NCBI GenBank assembly: GCA_018136815.1
Contig: CM030932.1
Location: forward strand, 1,646,793-1,710,792
Origin: Isochrysis galbana
Taxonomy: Eukaryota > Haptophyta > Isochrysidales > Isochrysidaceae
Direction: 5' to 3'
Length of the DNA: 64,000 nucleotides
In this document: positions 1 to 9,243 of the stretch, piece after piece
How the letters are laid out: each line of letters begins with the position of its first letter
Position numbering within the stretch: the first letter of the stretch is position 1
The notes under the pieces: generated by a model
What the model was told of the DNA's origin: nothing
The model's input: only the letters and a program-made list of their open reading frames with translations
The model's database searches: none
Made by a program: the position numbers and the translations under genes

Positions 1-330
1 GGATGTGACCATGGTCAAGGTCGTGTTGGAAACCAAACAGGTCACGCATGACTCGTGTGGAGTATAGTATAGAATGGATGAGCATTGCTCGAGGACAAGG
101 ACATTCGGGACCTCAAAACACTCCCATTTGTCACTTAGGAGGAGCTTGACCATTGCAATCCCTACAGCTCGTGCAACTACAGGGCCTGCGGCCGTGTCGA
201 TGCCGATGTTGGGCGATGCATTTGTGACTTTCCACAAATAGTTGGGAGAGTCAACGACCCAAAATGTGGCCATGGAGTCAACGAGAGCTTGTTGTTGTGC
301 CGAGGACGGGCATACCCCCACCCCCTTCTG
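1..330 (-). pseudogene. copia-type protease-region remnant, cut by the window edge
   Basis: Read on the minus strand, about 330 to 70 gives an open stretch with FWVVDSPNYLWKVTN, then IGIDTAAG and VPNVLVLEQCSS. This follows the layout of the Ty1/copia aspartic protease region (WVVDSG, an A-x-G segment, then a VP-L-V-L block). After about position 66 the similarity continues only in another frame (MRDLFGFQHDLDHGHI), so there is a frameshift. The expected DSG or DTG triad reads DSP, so the enzyme would be inactive even without the shift. The rest lies to the left of the window. Assignment rests on motif order only. Confidence 0.5.
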
Positions 331-556
331 GACGGCACAAGACGCATACCCAAAAGTACGCATAGTAGCTGCCCTCCCAGCCATGTCCGCTCCGTCGTCG
401 CGCTCGCCCTCGCCCAAGCCCGTCCTCCCGCCTTTCTCTGCTGAGGAGGTGGTCCAGCCCGTCATTGGCCACCCCCCAACTTCCGCCGCGCCTCTCGCCG
501 CTTCCCTTCCGTCCCCTCTGTTCCCATCTGAGGTAGTGGTAACCTCGGATCCGTCA

Positions 557-765
557 GAGTCCGCGCGGGGCATTCTTGCGGCACAGAAATTTCCCCGCGC
601 GCTCTTACTTTGTTACTGCTAGTTTCGCGTGCGTTTGTGTGAATGTGCGTGCGCGTGGATGTGGTAAGAATCTTATCCGGCGATATACGATTGGCGATGC
701 GATCGGCGATGGCGCTCTGCCTCGCCCAAGCTGCGGTGGTTGCCTCATGGGCACCACCGCAATAC
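557..765 (+). repeat. R3 dispersed repeat, copy 1, with a terminal hairpin
   Basis: About 200 bp that recurs at 10580-10748, 38686-38932, 47988-48190 (inverted) and, shortened, 16506-16578 (inverted). It ends in an inverted repeat, GCGGTGGT at 733-740 and ACCACCGC at 753-760, with TGCCTCATGGGC between. No convincing coding frame is shared by the copies. Confidence 0.75.
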
Positions 766-836
766 AGAGACCTCAATGTAAATTATAAAGAGGTTAGAAT
801 GAGCATCCATGATGCATGATATGGACGTATCCACAA
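766..836 (-). repeat. LTR-start-like fragment, family A
   Basis: On the minus strand it holds the sequence that follows a polypurine tract at about 18040 and 22430: a run of GGATRCATCC words, then GCTCATTCTAACCTCT. It is probably the start of an LTR of a degraded copia family. Other pieces lie at 2690-2745, 17935-18060, 22370-22440 and 29993-30035. Confidence 0.45.
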
Positions 837-1146
837 TATGGTGGAAATCCCGCGACCACAATCATCACGCGGATCAGTCAACCAGCAGGCCTGCCCAACC
901 TCAGCAAGACGTCGCGTCAATACCTTGGCCGGCCGGACTCTTATGCTTATGCTTATGCGGGAGTAGAGCGCGCTTTCTCGAAGGTCGAATGCTGGCATGC
1001 TACATGACGATCTATAAAGAGTAAAGAGTGCACAATCTGATACGACGTTGGAACACGTGTTACTTGTGGGCGCGAATTGCGAGTAGTAGTGTACGTAGAC
1101 CGCGTCTTTGTTTTTGTGCGGTCTCTGCGGTGCAAACACCGCGGCA
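837..1146. other. intergenic stretch, nothing recognised
   Basis: Short overlapping open frames in both strands, none with a recognisable domain or a partner frame elsewhere in the window. I see no RNA gene or repeat copy here. Confidence 0.5.
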
Positions 1147-1335
1147 TTATTAGCCTACTATTAGTAGCTACTATCTTTATCTTGAATAGTGACTAGATAG
1201 TTCTAGATCGTTCACAATTGCTATCTTGATAGATAAAGGTAACACCCCAGCTTTATCTTGATAGATATATAGCTGAAAAGTCGGGTAGATAGGTAGATGT
1301 AGATATCTAGATAGCTAGCTATCCTATTCCAATCC
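1147..1335. repeat. word island, family F (CTATCTTGATAG / TAGATAG)
   Basis: A cluster of short words based on CTATCTTGATAGAT, TAGATAG and GATAGCTA in direct and inverted orientation over about 190 bp, on an AT-rich background unlike its flanks. It has the layout of transposon subterminal repeats. No terminal inverted repeat or target duplication could be fixed. Confidence 0.5.
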
Positions 1336-1969
1336 TTTAACATATAGGGAAACGCAAACGAGCGTTCGGAGCCTAAGCAAAACGTACCACCGACACTACC
1401 AAGATACCCAAGACCTTCCGCCGGGAACTCCTACAATGACAATCTGGTCACCTAATGACACAGGAGACAGGAGGAAGCAGGAACCGAACTGCTAGGGGTT
1501 GGGGCTGGAGCACCCCGCCCAACCTTGACATCCCCCATAACCTGAGCCCCTATGTAGTGCACAAGGGGAGCGGCCGCAAGGCAGGGGGAGGGGAGAAAGA
1601 GATCGGGGGGAGAGGGCGTGGCTACGCGGTAGAATCCCAACGCCACGGGCTAGGCGAGAATATTAAAAACATTATTCATTTAATTTATTACTAGAAAAAG
1701 GATCTTCGGATTTTCAGGCTAGCGTTGAGTGAGTGCTAGAGAAGGAGGTTAGGGGTTATGTCAACAAGATATTCGGGACAGGACACGCAGGAGTCTTGCG
1801 GCTGTTAGCGATTGGTGTCTCGCTAGCTATTGCATGCGACGCTTTAAAGGGAGCTGAGAGATCAACATGCGATATTTATACTGATGGTTGTATAATTGAC
1901 ATTGATCAGTTTGTGCAGTCGTTTGCCCCAACACTCTAGATGCTGTCGCGATTTGCAGAGCCTCGTACC
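1336..1969. other. intergenic stretch, nothing recognised
   Basis: Mixed composition, with an AT-rich patch near 1660-1700 and a small plus-strand frame (1733-1939) of no recognisable family. No repeat shared with the rest of the window was seen. Confidence 0.4.
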
Positions 1970-2398
1970 TTACCGCCCAGAGCACACATTCAATGAAAGC
2001 CACTGCCTGGGGAGTTCGGCGAATAAATTTGCCGCGTTTTGAGGAGGGACTGTGGGAATCACGAGTGCACCGATGTCGTTTGGCAAAGATGAAGCAAGAA
2101 GCCTCCATGGAGAGGGCTGAGGCACGGCAGCACTGACAGCATTAAGGGCTTTCTCTAACCCCTCCTGTAGCGAATGCATCGAGCAGAAGGCCGCAATGCT
2201 AATTTCTCCTGGTCGCGCCTCATGGGCTGCAAAAGCCTCGTTCACAGCTGGGTGAACAGGTGCGCCCTCTGGCTTCTTTGGCGTAGCCTGATCACCGAGA
2301 TTAGCGAACATCACAGCCGGCTCAAAGACGGGCCATGTGATACTTGGCCCAGGCGGCCACAAGTAGGATGACGTTGGAGTGTCCCACAGCGCGAGCAT
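1970..2398 (-). CDS. hypothetical protein, doubtful
   Basis: Open frame of 142 residues with even amino-acid use and no low-complexity tract, which makes it a better coding candidate than its neighbours. It is rich in Pro and Ala, with no transmembrane segment and no motif that I recognise. A second minus frame (1827-2108) overlaps its 3' end, so there could be a frameshift or an intron. It may be part of a decayed element, since repeats flank it on both sides. No function proposed. Confidence 0.2.
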   Translation of the reverse strand: MLALWDTPTSSYLWPPGPSITWPVFEPAVMFANLGDQATPKKPEGAPVHPAVNEAFAAHEARPGEISIAAFCSMHSLQEGLEKALNAVSAAVPQPSPWRLLASSLPNDIGALVIPTVPPQNAANLFAELPRQWLSLNVCSGR

Positions 2399-2689
2399 TG
2401 CGACTAGACGAACGACCTGAAACAGCGCGATGGTCCACGGATGTGGGAGGGGAAACCCCTGGCCTCCCTCTGACTGTCGGAGTTCTCTTGTTGTGGGAGC
2501 ACTCTATAACCTTAGTGGTGCTGGACCGTTCCGTAAATAAATAACCTTAGTGCTTCTACGCTTCTAAGTGCTACTGGACTGCGGGACCGTGCCCTCACGG
2601 ATAATGGATAAAGATACCTGGCTTTGTACGACCGGTCCTACAATAGAGGACGGACTTCGGTACTTCAAAAAAAACTCTTAATAATTATC

Positions 2690-2871
2690 ATGGATACATC
2701 CATCTCCATCTCATGATCTCATGCATCGTGGATGCCCATTCTATAGTCTATAGGGCGGTCAAACAGTTTTTTATTAGGGATGAAAAATGACCATAGCAGA
2801 AAAGAGGAAATTTGAAGATTTCTTCAGGAGAAAGTTCCCAATACACCCAACTAGCACATATCCGGGGCCCC
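2690..2871 (+). repeat. LTR-start fragment joined to R4 repeat, copy 1
   Basis: 2690-2745 holds the family A words (TATCATGGATACATCC, then CATGCATCGTGGATG). From 2751 the R4 repeat begins with TAGGGCGGTCAAACAG and runs through TGAAAAATGACCAT and AGAAAGTTCCCAATACACC to CATATCCGGGGCCC. R4 recurs at 9982, 16947, 54506 and 60718, always in this orientation. Confidence 0.75.
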
Positions 2872-3444
2872 TTAGGACCCGGACCCCCCCCTTGGGCCCC
2901 CACAACCCACAACAAAACCAAAACGTAATCAAAAAAATATAACTGACAAAAGACGCTAAAATCGCAAAAGCTTAAAAAGCCCAACTTCGAACCGATGCCG
3001 GGCGCGCTGCGTGGCCGTTTTCGACGATCCATTCGGATGGGGGGGGGCCACCAGCCACCAGATACCAAATACGGAGGACCTACCCGGGCCTCATCGCTCA
3101 TCGGCTCCCGCCGGAGCTGGAGCCCTCCGAAGCAGCCCTGCCTCCTCTCCCCGCTCACAGGGCTCCTTCTCCTTCTCCCCCTCATTGGAGGGGCTAGGGG
3201 CTCTGCCTCCCCCTCTCCAGCAGGTGTTGCCTTTGGAGAAGCCATGGAAGGTCTTCAGTCTTCTTCTTCTTCCTTGGCATGCTCGATCTCGGAGAGGGAG
3301 GGGGCGAGGAGGGGGGAGAGGAGAGAGGGGTGGGCGCGAGCGAGCGAGCGAGCGGGGCCGTGGGTCGTGTGAGGAAGTTGAGCCGGCGTACGTACCTGGG
3401 CCTGGGGGGGGGGCTCGGAAATCCTAAGGAACCACCTTAAAAAA
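2872..3444. other. GC-rich intergenic stretch
   Basis: Pro/Arg/Gly-rich open frames occur in both strands, as expected from composition alone. 3290-3360 is a G/A-rich low-complexity tract. Nothing recognisable. Confidence 0.4.
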
Positions 3445-3452
3445 AGCTCAAC

Positions 3453-3545
3453 CCTGGATGGGAAATACAGAGCCGGGCAACAGAAATACAGAAAATACAG
3501 TATGTATTTGGCCTCCGGCCAAATACAGGCCAAATACAGATACCG
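3453..3545 (+). repeat. left subterminal word island of the hAT element, family B
   Basis: GTATTTGGCCTCCGGCCAAATAC is a near-perfect inverted repeat here, and single copies of AAATACAG and CCAAATACAG surround it. The same words occur at 7790-7894, 21281-21380, 27255-27448 and 28205-28275. Confidence 0.8.
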
Positions 3546-3589
3546 GTGGGGGGATATGGATATGGATATATACTACTACATATAATATA

Positions 3590-4060
3590 CTCTTCTATAT
3601 ATATATATATATATATATGCTAATATATCTAGTTCTAGCTATTCTACCATAGAGAAGGCCGTAGGGGTCTAGGGGTCTAGGTACGTCGTCGCTTCTCGCA
3701 CGCTCGCTCGCTCATTCGCTCATCCCCCCCCCCCTCCTTCCCTCCCTGCCTCCCTCCCTCCTCCCTCCCTCCCGCTCCTTCGCTCGCTCTCGCTCCTTCG
3801 CTCCTTTCCTCCCCTTGTCCCCCCCTTCCTCCCTCTCTCTCCTCCCTCGCTCGCTCGCTTGCCCTTCCCCCCCTCGCCTCCCCCTCCCCCTCCCTCTCCC
3901 TCTCATCCGTCATCCGTACCTCGTACCTTTGTACCTCCCTCCCTTCTCCCTCCCTCTCTCCCTCCCTCTCTCTCTCTCTCTCTCTCGCTCGCTCGCTCCC
4001 TCCCTCCCTCCCTCCCTCCCTCCCTCCCTCCCTCCCTCCCTCCCTCCACCTCCACTCCCT
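3590..4060. repeat. TA microsatellite and CCCT-type minisatellite
   Basis: 3596-3618 is an alternating TA run. 3719-4060 is almost entirely C and T on the plus strand, made of TCCC, CTCG and CTCT units, including about fifteen CCCT units in a row near 3998-4045. The long Pro/Ser and Glu/Arg frames crossing it are artefacts of composition. Confidence 0.9.
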
Positions 4061-4745
4061 CCATCCTTCATTCCCCCTCCGCTCCGCTCCCTCCCACATA
4101 CATGCCCCGCCCTACTGCCACTGACAACCCCAATCCCACCCGTGCCTCGCGGTCCATGCTGGCCACGGCTAGGGCCTTGGACTCCGGTCCTAGCACTAAC
4201 TCGTCGGACGAGGAATCCATTCCCTCCCCAAACAATAAAAAAAATTTCCAACTGGGAAGGTGCTGGTCCGAAGTTTTTTCTTCAGTGAAGGTGCAGGTGA
4301 AAGTGAGAGTGCAGGAACTGCAGGTGCAGGTGAAGACACGGTGAACGGGGCGCGCTGGGCGGCCAGTAGCCCGCCAAGGTGGCTGTTGATCGTGCTCGCG
4401 TGGGATTGCAAGTTGAGAGCCAAAATTGATCAAGTGGTGGGGCACACCACCCATGTTATCGGAAAAAATAAGCAGGCACCTGCACTGCACGCACACTCCT
4501 TCACTCCAACTGCGGCATCGACGCCACATACAGCTGCGGAGCCCGCGCGCGCACATCAAATCCCGCGCGCACACACCCGTTCTATTCAATACAAGATCCT
4601 CAAGCTGATTCATTCACTTATGCGGACATGGGAAGCGCAGCAGCGGAAGTGCAGCAGCAACACAACAGCCCCGCGCTGAACACATGAAGCCAGCGGGGGG
4701 CCCATTTTCAGAGGCTGGGCACGTTGTTGTCGCTGTCGCTCGAAC

Positions 4746-5153
4746 ATGCTCCCTCCGCTATTTCACCCTGCTGCGTTTCCTCGTGCTGTTCGTCCGTCTC
4801 GACTCCGGCTGATTCCAGACGCGTGCGCTCCCTTCAAGGCCCTTGTTGAAGAAAAGGAGCGCATCATCCAGGAAAAGGAAGACCTTTTGAAGAAGGAACG
4901 CGATGTGGTCGCGAGCCTACAACGCGAGATCGCCGCTCGTGCAAGTACTCCACCAGCAGAGGTCTCGGCCTTGCGCACTCCTGCTGGCTCAGCCTTCATT
5001 GAGCTCGTGGCGCAGCTCGCTCTGCAAGGTGTGCCGAACGTCAAGCAGCACGCCGCCCGCCGAGTGCGGGCGGCCGGTCTCGCCAATGACGAGTTGTTCG
5101 TGGAGGCGGTGAAGAACGCATGGACTCCCCTGGAAGAGGTCCCCGACCTGTAG
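4746..5153 (+). CDS. hypothetical coiled-coil protein inside the hAT element
   Basis: Open frame of 135 residues. Residues about 30-62 are a charged heptad-like stretch (KALVEEKERIIQEKEDLLKK) consistent with a coiled coil. The rest is Ala-rich, with alternating charged and hydrophobic residues. It is codirectional with the transposase fragment and separated from it by a minus-strand ORF. It could be an N-terminal exon of the transposase, an accessory protein, or a relic. I do not recognise a domain. Confidence 0.3.
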   Translation: MLPPLFHPAAFPRAVRPSRLRLIPDACAPFKALVEEKERIIQEKEDLLKKERDVVASLQREIAARASTPPAEVSALRTPAGSAFIELVAQLALQGVPNVKQHAARRVRAAGLANDELFVEAVKNAWTPLEEVPDL

Positions 5154-5332
5154 CCGCGAAGCCCCCGGAAGAAGTCCTCAACCATAGCCGTAAAGCCTCT
5201 GGGAGAAGCACCCCGTGAACATGGTTGTGTGCTTGTGCGCAAGTCATTGGGAATTTTAATATACCATAATATGATAAAGGCAACTGAGCTAATAGTCAGT
5301 ATAGAAACTGAGGCAAACGCCACCTGACACAC

Positions 5333-6697
5333 TTAACGGCCGTAACGCACACATGCACACGCCTTGAAGGCAGGAACGAGAACGTCTTCGACGTACTTCA
5401 GAGGCAGCTTCACTGCATCGCACTTGTCGTACGAAGAACAACTGGGCGGGTCAAAGGTGACAGGAGTGTCCACGCGGTGGGGCACGAAATTCTTGAATGG
5501 CTGTTGTTCTGATGTCCAGTTGCGCATGTACTCACTTTGGGGCGGAAGGGCTGTGGCTGAGGCCTTCGTCCTTCTGCGCCAGTTCTTCACAAAGTTGGGG
5601 TCTGACCACCACTTCTTGTAAACGACGACCTTCTTGCTCCGGGGCCACCGCGGCGACTTCCCCGACTTTTCGAACCAACACACTTCTGCCACTTTGTTTG
5701 CAACGTCCACGGCAGAGACGTACACCAGGGCCGCAGGAAAGGTCTGATCCGGGTAGTCCGTTGAGGGCTCCAAGTTGATGAAGGCTAGCGATTGAAGATC
5801 GGGAACGAATGAGTGCTCCGGCGGCATCAGCAAAGGCAATGCTGGCGGCGCAACGGCGCCGATCCCATAGAAGTCGGCACCAGCATAATCACGTGCTTCG
5901 GTGCTTGTGTTGCCGTCCCGTCGCGGGCCACCCTCTTCACTAGTCAACTCGGAATCTTCGTCCCGATCTTCATCTTCATCTTCATCATCTTGATCTTCAT
6001 CATCTTCATCTTCATCATCTTCATCTTCATCATCTCCATCTTCATCTGACGAGTCCGTCGCGCGCCGTTTCCCGCGCGTTCGAGGGACCCTAGATCCAGA
6101 CGTGGAAAACTCCGCGGCACTAGCAGCACCACTCCGCCGTGGCGCACTTTCTTCGGGCCGGCGACCACCCCTGGCAGGCCGCCCACGACGCTCTGCTGCA
6201 GGAAGGTGCGTGTCGGGGATCTCGTCAGGCATGGGATAGTTGCTGTTAACTTCGCTGAGGGCGCGGAGTGTGTCGACTGTGAGAATAGAGGACGTGGCGT
6301 CGAATTTCACGTTGAAAACGATCATGGAAGCGCGAGAAATGCAGGCCTTCTTCAGCTTGGTTAGTTCTGCCACCTTCCTGCTCCTTCGTGAGGGCGAATG
6401 AGCCCCAGAGGCCCCCAGCAGGCGAGAAGGACGTCTGCGAGTAGTGAGTGCAGTATGCGGTGAGGTCCGTCGTTGTGGGGCATGCATTGGCCGCCAAATT
6501 CTCCACCTTCCACAAGTCCACGCCACCTGACTGGTGAGCGGCGATAACGAAGTCTCCCGGGAAGACGCGAGAGTGCCGGTAGGTGCTCGGCGGTGACGAT
6601 GAGGTATTGGATGCCAACATAGGGGAGGAAGTGAAGAAGATTGTGCTCGATGAGGAGAAATTTTGGAAGCCAATGGCCCTGATCCTCCACGTTTCAA
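5333..6697 (-). CDS. antisense ORF inside the hAT element, acidic-tract protein, unknown
   Basis: The frame encodes 454 residues and ends at 5333 with LVPAFKACACVRYGR. A strongly acidic tract (Asp/Glu repeats, about 5950-6050) sits in the middle, followed by a basic and then a Trp-rich part (KKWWSDPNFVKNW). The first third overlaps the transposase gene antisense and looks non-coding in this frame. Sensible protein there (VFPGDFVIAAHQSGGVDLWK) is found in the neighbouring minus frame at about 6380-6570. A frameshift near 6375 therefore probably separates the two parts. It lies wholly inside the hAT ends, so it is an accessory gene, a captured gene or a nested insertion. No known family identified. 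Confidence 0.4.
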   Translation of the reverse strand: MKRGGSGPLASKISPHRAQSSSLPPLCWHPIPHRHRRAPTGTLASSRETSLSPLTSQVAWTCGRWRIWRPMHAPQRRTSPHTALTTRRRPSRLLGASGAHSPSRRSRKVAELTKLKKACISRASMIVFNVKFDATSSILTVDTLRALSEVNSNYPMPDEIPDTHLPAAERRGRPARGGRRPEESAPRRSGAASAAEFSTSGSRVPRTRGKRRATDSSDEDGDDEDEDDEDEDDEDQDDEDEDEDRDEDSELTSEEGGPRRDGNTSTEARDYAGADFYGIGAVAPPALPLLMPPEHSFVPDLQSLAFINLEPSTDYPDQTFPAALVYVSAVDVANKVAEVCWFEKSGKSPRWPRSKKVVVYKKWWSDPNFVKNWRRRTKASATALPPQSEYMRNWTSEQQPFKNFVPHRVDTPVTFDPPSCSSYDKCDAVKLPLKYVEDVLVPAFKACACVRYGR

Positions 6698-7500
6698 TGC
6701 CGGTTGTCAAGCTCCTTCGCCTCCTAGACAGCAATAGATATTGCATAGGTAAGGTTTACGACCGTATGTTCATGATTCAACAACGTCTCAATCAGCTGAA
6801 AGCCAAAGTGGATTGGCTCAGATCTTTGTGTGACATTCACGATAGGCGGTGGGAGTATTTGCATTCGCCTTTCCACGCTGCTGCTTATGGCTTGGACCCT
6901 GAGTTCATGGAGACTGCAGGTGATCTTGATGAGGCTACGATGGAGGGGTTGCGTGCCGTTTTTGATAGGTTTGCTCTTCGTGATGCAATTCTTGCCTCTA
7001 GTGATCCACAAGTGGCATGGAAGGAGCTCACTATTGAGCATGAGTCGGTTGTCCGCCGTGTCGCACAGTTGGAACGAGAATTTTCCATCTTCCAGAATGG
7101 GGAGGGGGCCTTCAGCCGGGCGTCAGCACGTCAGAACGCGCGCGAGATGGAGCCGTCACGCTGGTGGACCATGTACGGACAGCATGTCCCCATGCTGGCC
7201 AATGTAGCCCAGCAAGTCCTCGCACAACCAGCGGCTGCTTCCGCGGCTGAACGCAATTGGTCAATATACGGCCAAATACACAGCTTAAACCGCGCCAGGA
7301 TGAGCCATCGGACGGCAGACAAGCTGGTATACTGCCATGAGACGATGCATCTACAGGAACGGATGCAAAGCGCAGGGTGGTCCCCAGATGTGGTCAAGTG
7401 GGAGAGTGATGAGGATAGTGATAGTGATGATGATGATTGGATTGGTGATGAACGTGAGGGATGTCCTAGTGAGGAAGTTATTGCGAAGCTTATTGCTTGA
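6583..7500 (+). CDS. hAT transposase, C-terminal half
   Basis: About 305 residues. FWKPMALILHVSMPVVKLLRLLDS near the start matches the part of hAT transposases after the second catalytic region. The C-terminal 100 residues (QVLAQPAAASAAERNWSIYG, then RARMSHRTADKLVYCHE) are the hAT dimerisation domain. The protein ends in a Ser/Asp-rich acidic tail. The annotated start is arbitrary: the true N-terminus with the BED finger and first catalytic residues should lie upstream but is interrupted or lost. A second gene copy fragment at 21522-21830 is closely similar over the last 100 residues. It sits 290 bp inside the right end of the element. Confidence 0.8.
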   Translation: MLGGDDEVLDANIGEEVKKIVLDEEKFWKPMALILHVSMPVVKLLRLLDSNRYCIGKVYDRMFMIQQRLNQLKAKVDWLRSLCDIHDRRWEYLHSPFHAAAYGLDPEFMETAGDLDEATMEGLRAVFDRFALRDAILASSDPQVAWKELTIEHESVVRRVAQLEREFSIFQNGEGAFSRASARQNAREMEPSRWWTMYGQHVPMLANVAQQVLAQPAAASAAERNWSIYGQIHSLNRARMSHRTADKLVYCHETMHLQERMQSAGWSPDVVKWESDEDSDSDDDDWIGDEREGCPSEEVIAKLIA

Positions 7501-7789
7501 ATTTCGAACTTCAATTTGTTTGTTGGCCTTGGCCGTAGCCTTGATTTTGATTACGTAAATGTAAACGTAATCGCATCTGAGATTAAATGTTGTTTGATAG
7601 CAGATTCTCATACATTATACTGATAAGAAGAACTGAGAGCCCTCTCCCCCCCCCCAACCCCCACCCTCACCTCCCACTCCCACCCGCCTCTCCGCCTGCC
7701 ACCTGCCACTGCCGCAGCCCCGCGCCTGCGGCCGGCCCTGCGCTCGCTCGCTCCGCTCGCTACTCGCGCGTTGCGCGCCCTGCGGGCGC

Positions 7790-7894
7790 TCTGTATTTGG
7801 CGACCCGTCAATACAGGGGGCCTCCAAAATACAGTGAAATACATATGTATTTGGCCTCCGGCCAAATACGGTAAATACGTATGTCCCATCTAGG
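7790..7894 (+). repeat. right subterminal word island and terminal repeat of the hAT element
   Basis: It contains GTATTTGG, CAATACAG, AAATACATATGTATTTGG and CCGGCCAAATAC words and ends GTCCCATCTAGG, the inverse of the left end. AGCTCAAC follows at 7895-7902. Confidence 0.85.
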
Positions 7895-7963
7895 AGCTCA
7901 ACTTCAACTTCAACTTCAAGCTTCAAGCTTCAAGTTGAGAATGGGCGCAGTGCGTGTCGGAAA

Positions 7964-8085
7964 TCTTGTTAGCTAGCATTCCTAGCCACACAGACCCACC
8001 CGAGCCATGCACCAACCATGCACACCCCCATCGCGGGGTAGGCGCTCCGTTGCCGTCGCAGGGCTAAGGTGCCTCAGCACTAAGG
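7964..8085 (+). repeat. R5 dispersed repeat, copy 1
   Basis: Starts TCTTGTTAGCTAGCATTCCTAGCC and contains CATCGCGGGGTAGGCGCTCC and TTGCCGTCGCAGG. Other copies lie at 28374-28430, 53889-54075 and 60570-60711, all in this orientation. Short inverted repeats around CGAAG/CTTCG are kept in three of them. No coding frame is shared. Confidence 0.7.
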
Positions 8086-8275
8086 TTATACTAACACAAC
8101 AATAAAACTCTGACGAAAAGCGTCTTGTCCGCGAAGCGCCAGCCTCAAGCCTCAAGCCAGAGTAGAATCTCTAGAGATACTCGAGGGTTTTTATGGGAGT
8201 TTCACTTAGGAACACTCCGAATTGGTGCCGCGGCATTGCGCCTCCCGCCGCCGCCCGCATATCCCCAACTCCAGC

Positions 8276-9243
8276 ATGCTCGCCGCCTCGCTGCTGCCAC
8301 CAGCCGTGAGGGGTCAGCCTCTACTCATGGGTGCCGGCGTCATGTTATGCCTCCTTCTACTCCTCCTCCTCACTAGCTTCCTTCATCGGATGTGCTCGAG
8401 GGGACAGGATGGTACAAGGGAGCGTCAACGCTCTCCACTGCTTGGGGATATTGAAGGTGACTGATGGCCACAAAGAGCTAAGGAGCGCTAGCAGACGCGT
8501 GGGGTGAGGCATAGGCGTATGATTACACTGAGTCCACCTTGTCACGGTCACATTGACCCCCAGGACCCTGAAGGTGCCGCAGGTGTGGGCTCGGGCACGT
8601 TACCAAATGCAGTCGTTCAAGCCGCTTCATTGGGCGATGCATCTGCAATCATTTCATGGCTGGCAGATGATCGATGCGTGATAGACGCGTGTTCTCCATT
8701 AGATGGGTGCACTGCGCTGCATGCGGCGGCACGGGCCGGCCATGTGAACCTGGTGAGGCTGCTTCTCGAGTCTGGTGCAGATGTGCTAGTGGTGGACTCT
8801 GATATGAGAACACCATTGCACCATGTTGCAGCCGCTGGCCATGGGATTTGCGTCAAGGCGCTTCTGGATGCCGGTAGCGATCCGGAAGGTGAGTCAGGCT
8901 TTTACGTGCCCAGCATCATGGGTCCACGCCCATTCATCCATGAGCTCCCAAGCCGAAAGGCTTGAACCAAGCAGCAAGTGATTGCGCTTTGCTCCAAGGC
9001 AAGGAAGCACATGGTATGCCCCCCACCCCCTTATTGCGTACACAAACTCCATGTCGATGCGCCATATGTTGACTTCTTCCAGGTGCTGACGCCGAGGGTA
9101 AAACGCCTCTGCAGCTTGCGGAGGAGAGGCGGCACATGGGCTGTTTGCGTATGATGCGGTTGTTCCAAGATCGAAAGATGGGTGAGGGGAAACGAGGTGG
9201 CCATCGGAGAGCCCCCAAGGCCTCTGAAGACGTGGAAGTCTGA
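8276..9243 (+). CDS. ankyrin-repeat protein with N-terminal membrane segment
   Basis: Three exons fit one frame: 8276-8456, 8583-8888 and 9083-9243, giving 215 residues. Both introns are GT-AG and in phase 1 (126 and 194 nt; GTGACT..GCCGCAG and GTGAGT..TTCCAG). The protein starts MLAASLLPPA and has a Leu-rich hydrophobic segment at about residues 22-36, then a basic linker. It carries two full ankyrin repeats (DGCTALHAAARAGHVNLVRL and MRTPLHHVAAAGHGICVKAL). A third (GKTPLQLAEERRHMGCLRMM) begins in exon 3. The short basic tail ends EDVEV. The hydrophobic segment could be a signal anchor or signal peptide. Partner unknown. The start was chosen as the first ATG that includes the hydrophobic segment. 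Confidence 0.75.

Larger units (their letters stand above)
3453..7894 (+). mobile_element. complete hAT superfamily transposon, 4.44 kb
   Basis: The left end reads CCTGGATGGGAAATAC and the right end, reverse-complemented, CCTAGATGGGACATAC. The 8-bp sequence AGCTCAAC lies directly outside both ends (3445-3452 and 7895-7902). An 8-bp target duplication is the hallmark of hAT elements. Both subterminal regions (3453-3545, 7790-7894) carry GTATTTGG / CCAAATAC words in both orientations. A hAT transposase C-terminal half is encoded near the right end. The interior also holds a minus-strand ORF of unknown role, a coiled-coil ORF and CT-rich simple repeats. The N-terminal DNA-binding half of the transposase is not obvious, so autonomy is doubtful. 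Confidence 0.85.

Noticed and set aside
242-622. 126-residue plus-strand frame
   Set aside because: It overlaps the antisense copia remnant and the R3 repeat and is Ser/Pro-rich without motif.
1475-1500. tRNA T-arm-like sequence on the minus strand
   Set aside because: The loop is one base too long and no matching acceptor or D-arm is found upstream. No tRNA or rRNA gene could be supported anywhere in the window.
3677-4344. Pro/Ser- and Arg/Glu/Gly-rich frames of up to 160 residues
   Set aside because: Compositional artefacts of the CCCT-type tract; no conserved motif. A short stretch near 4100-4240 is less biased but could not be tied to a domain.
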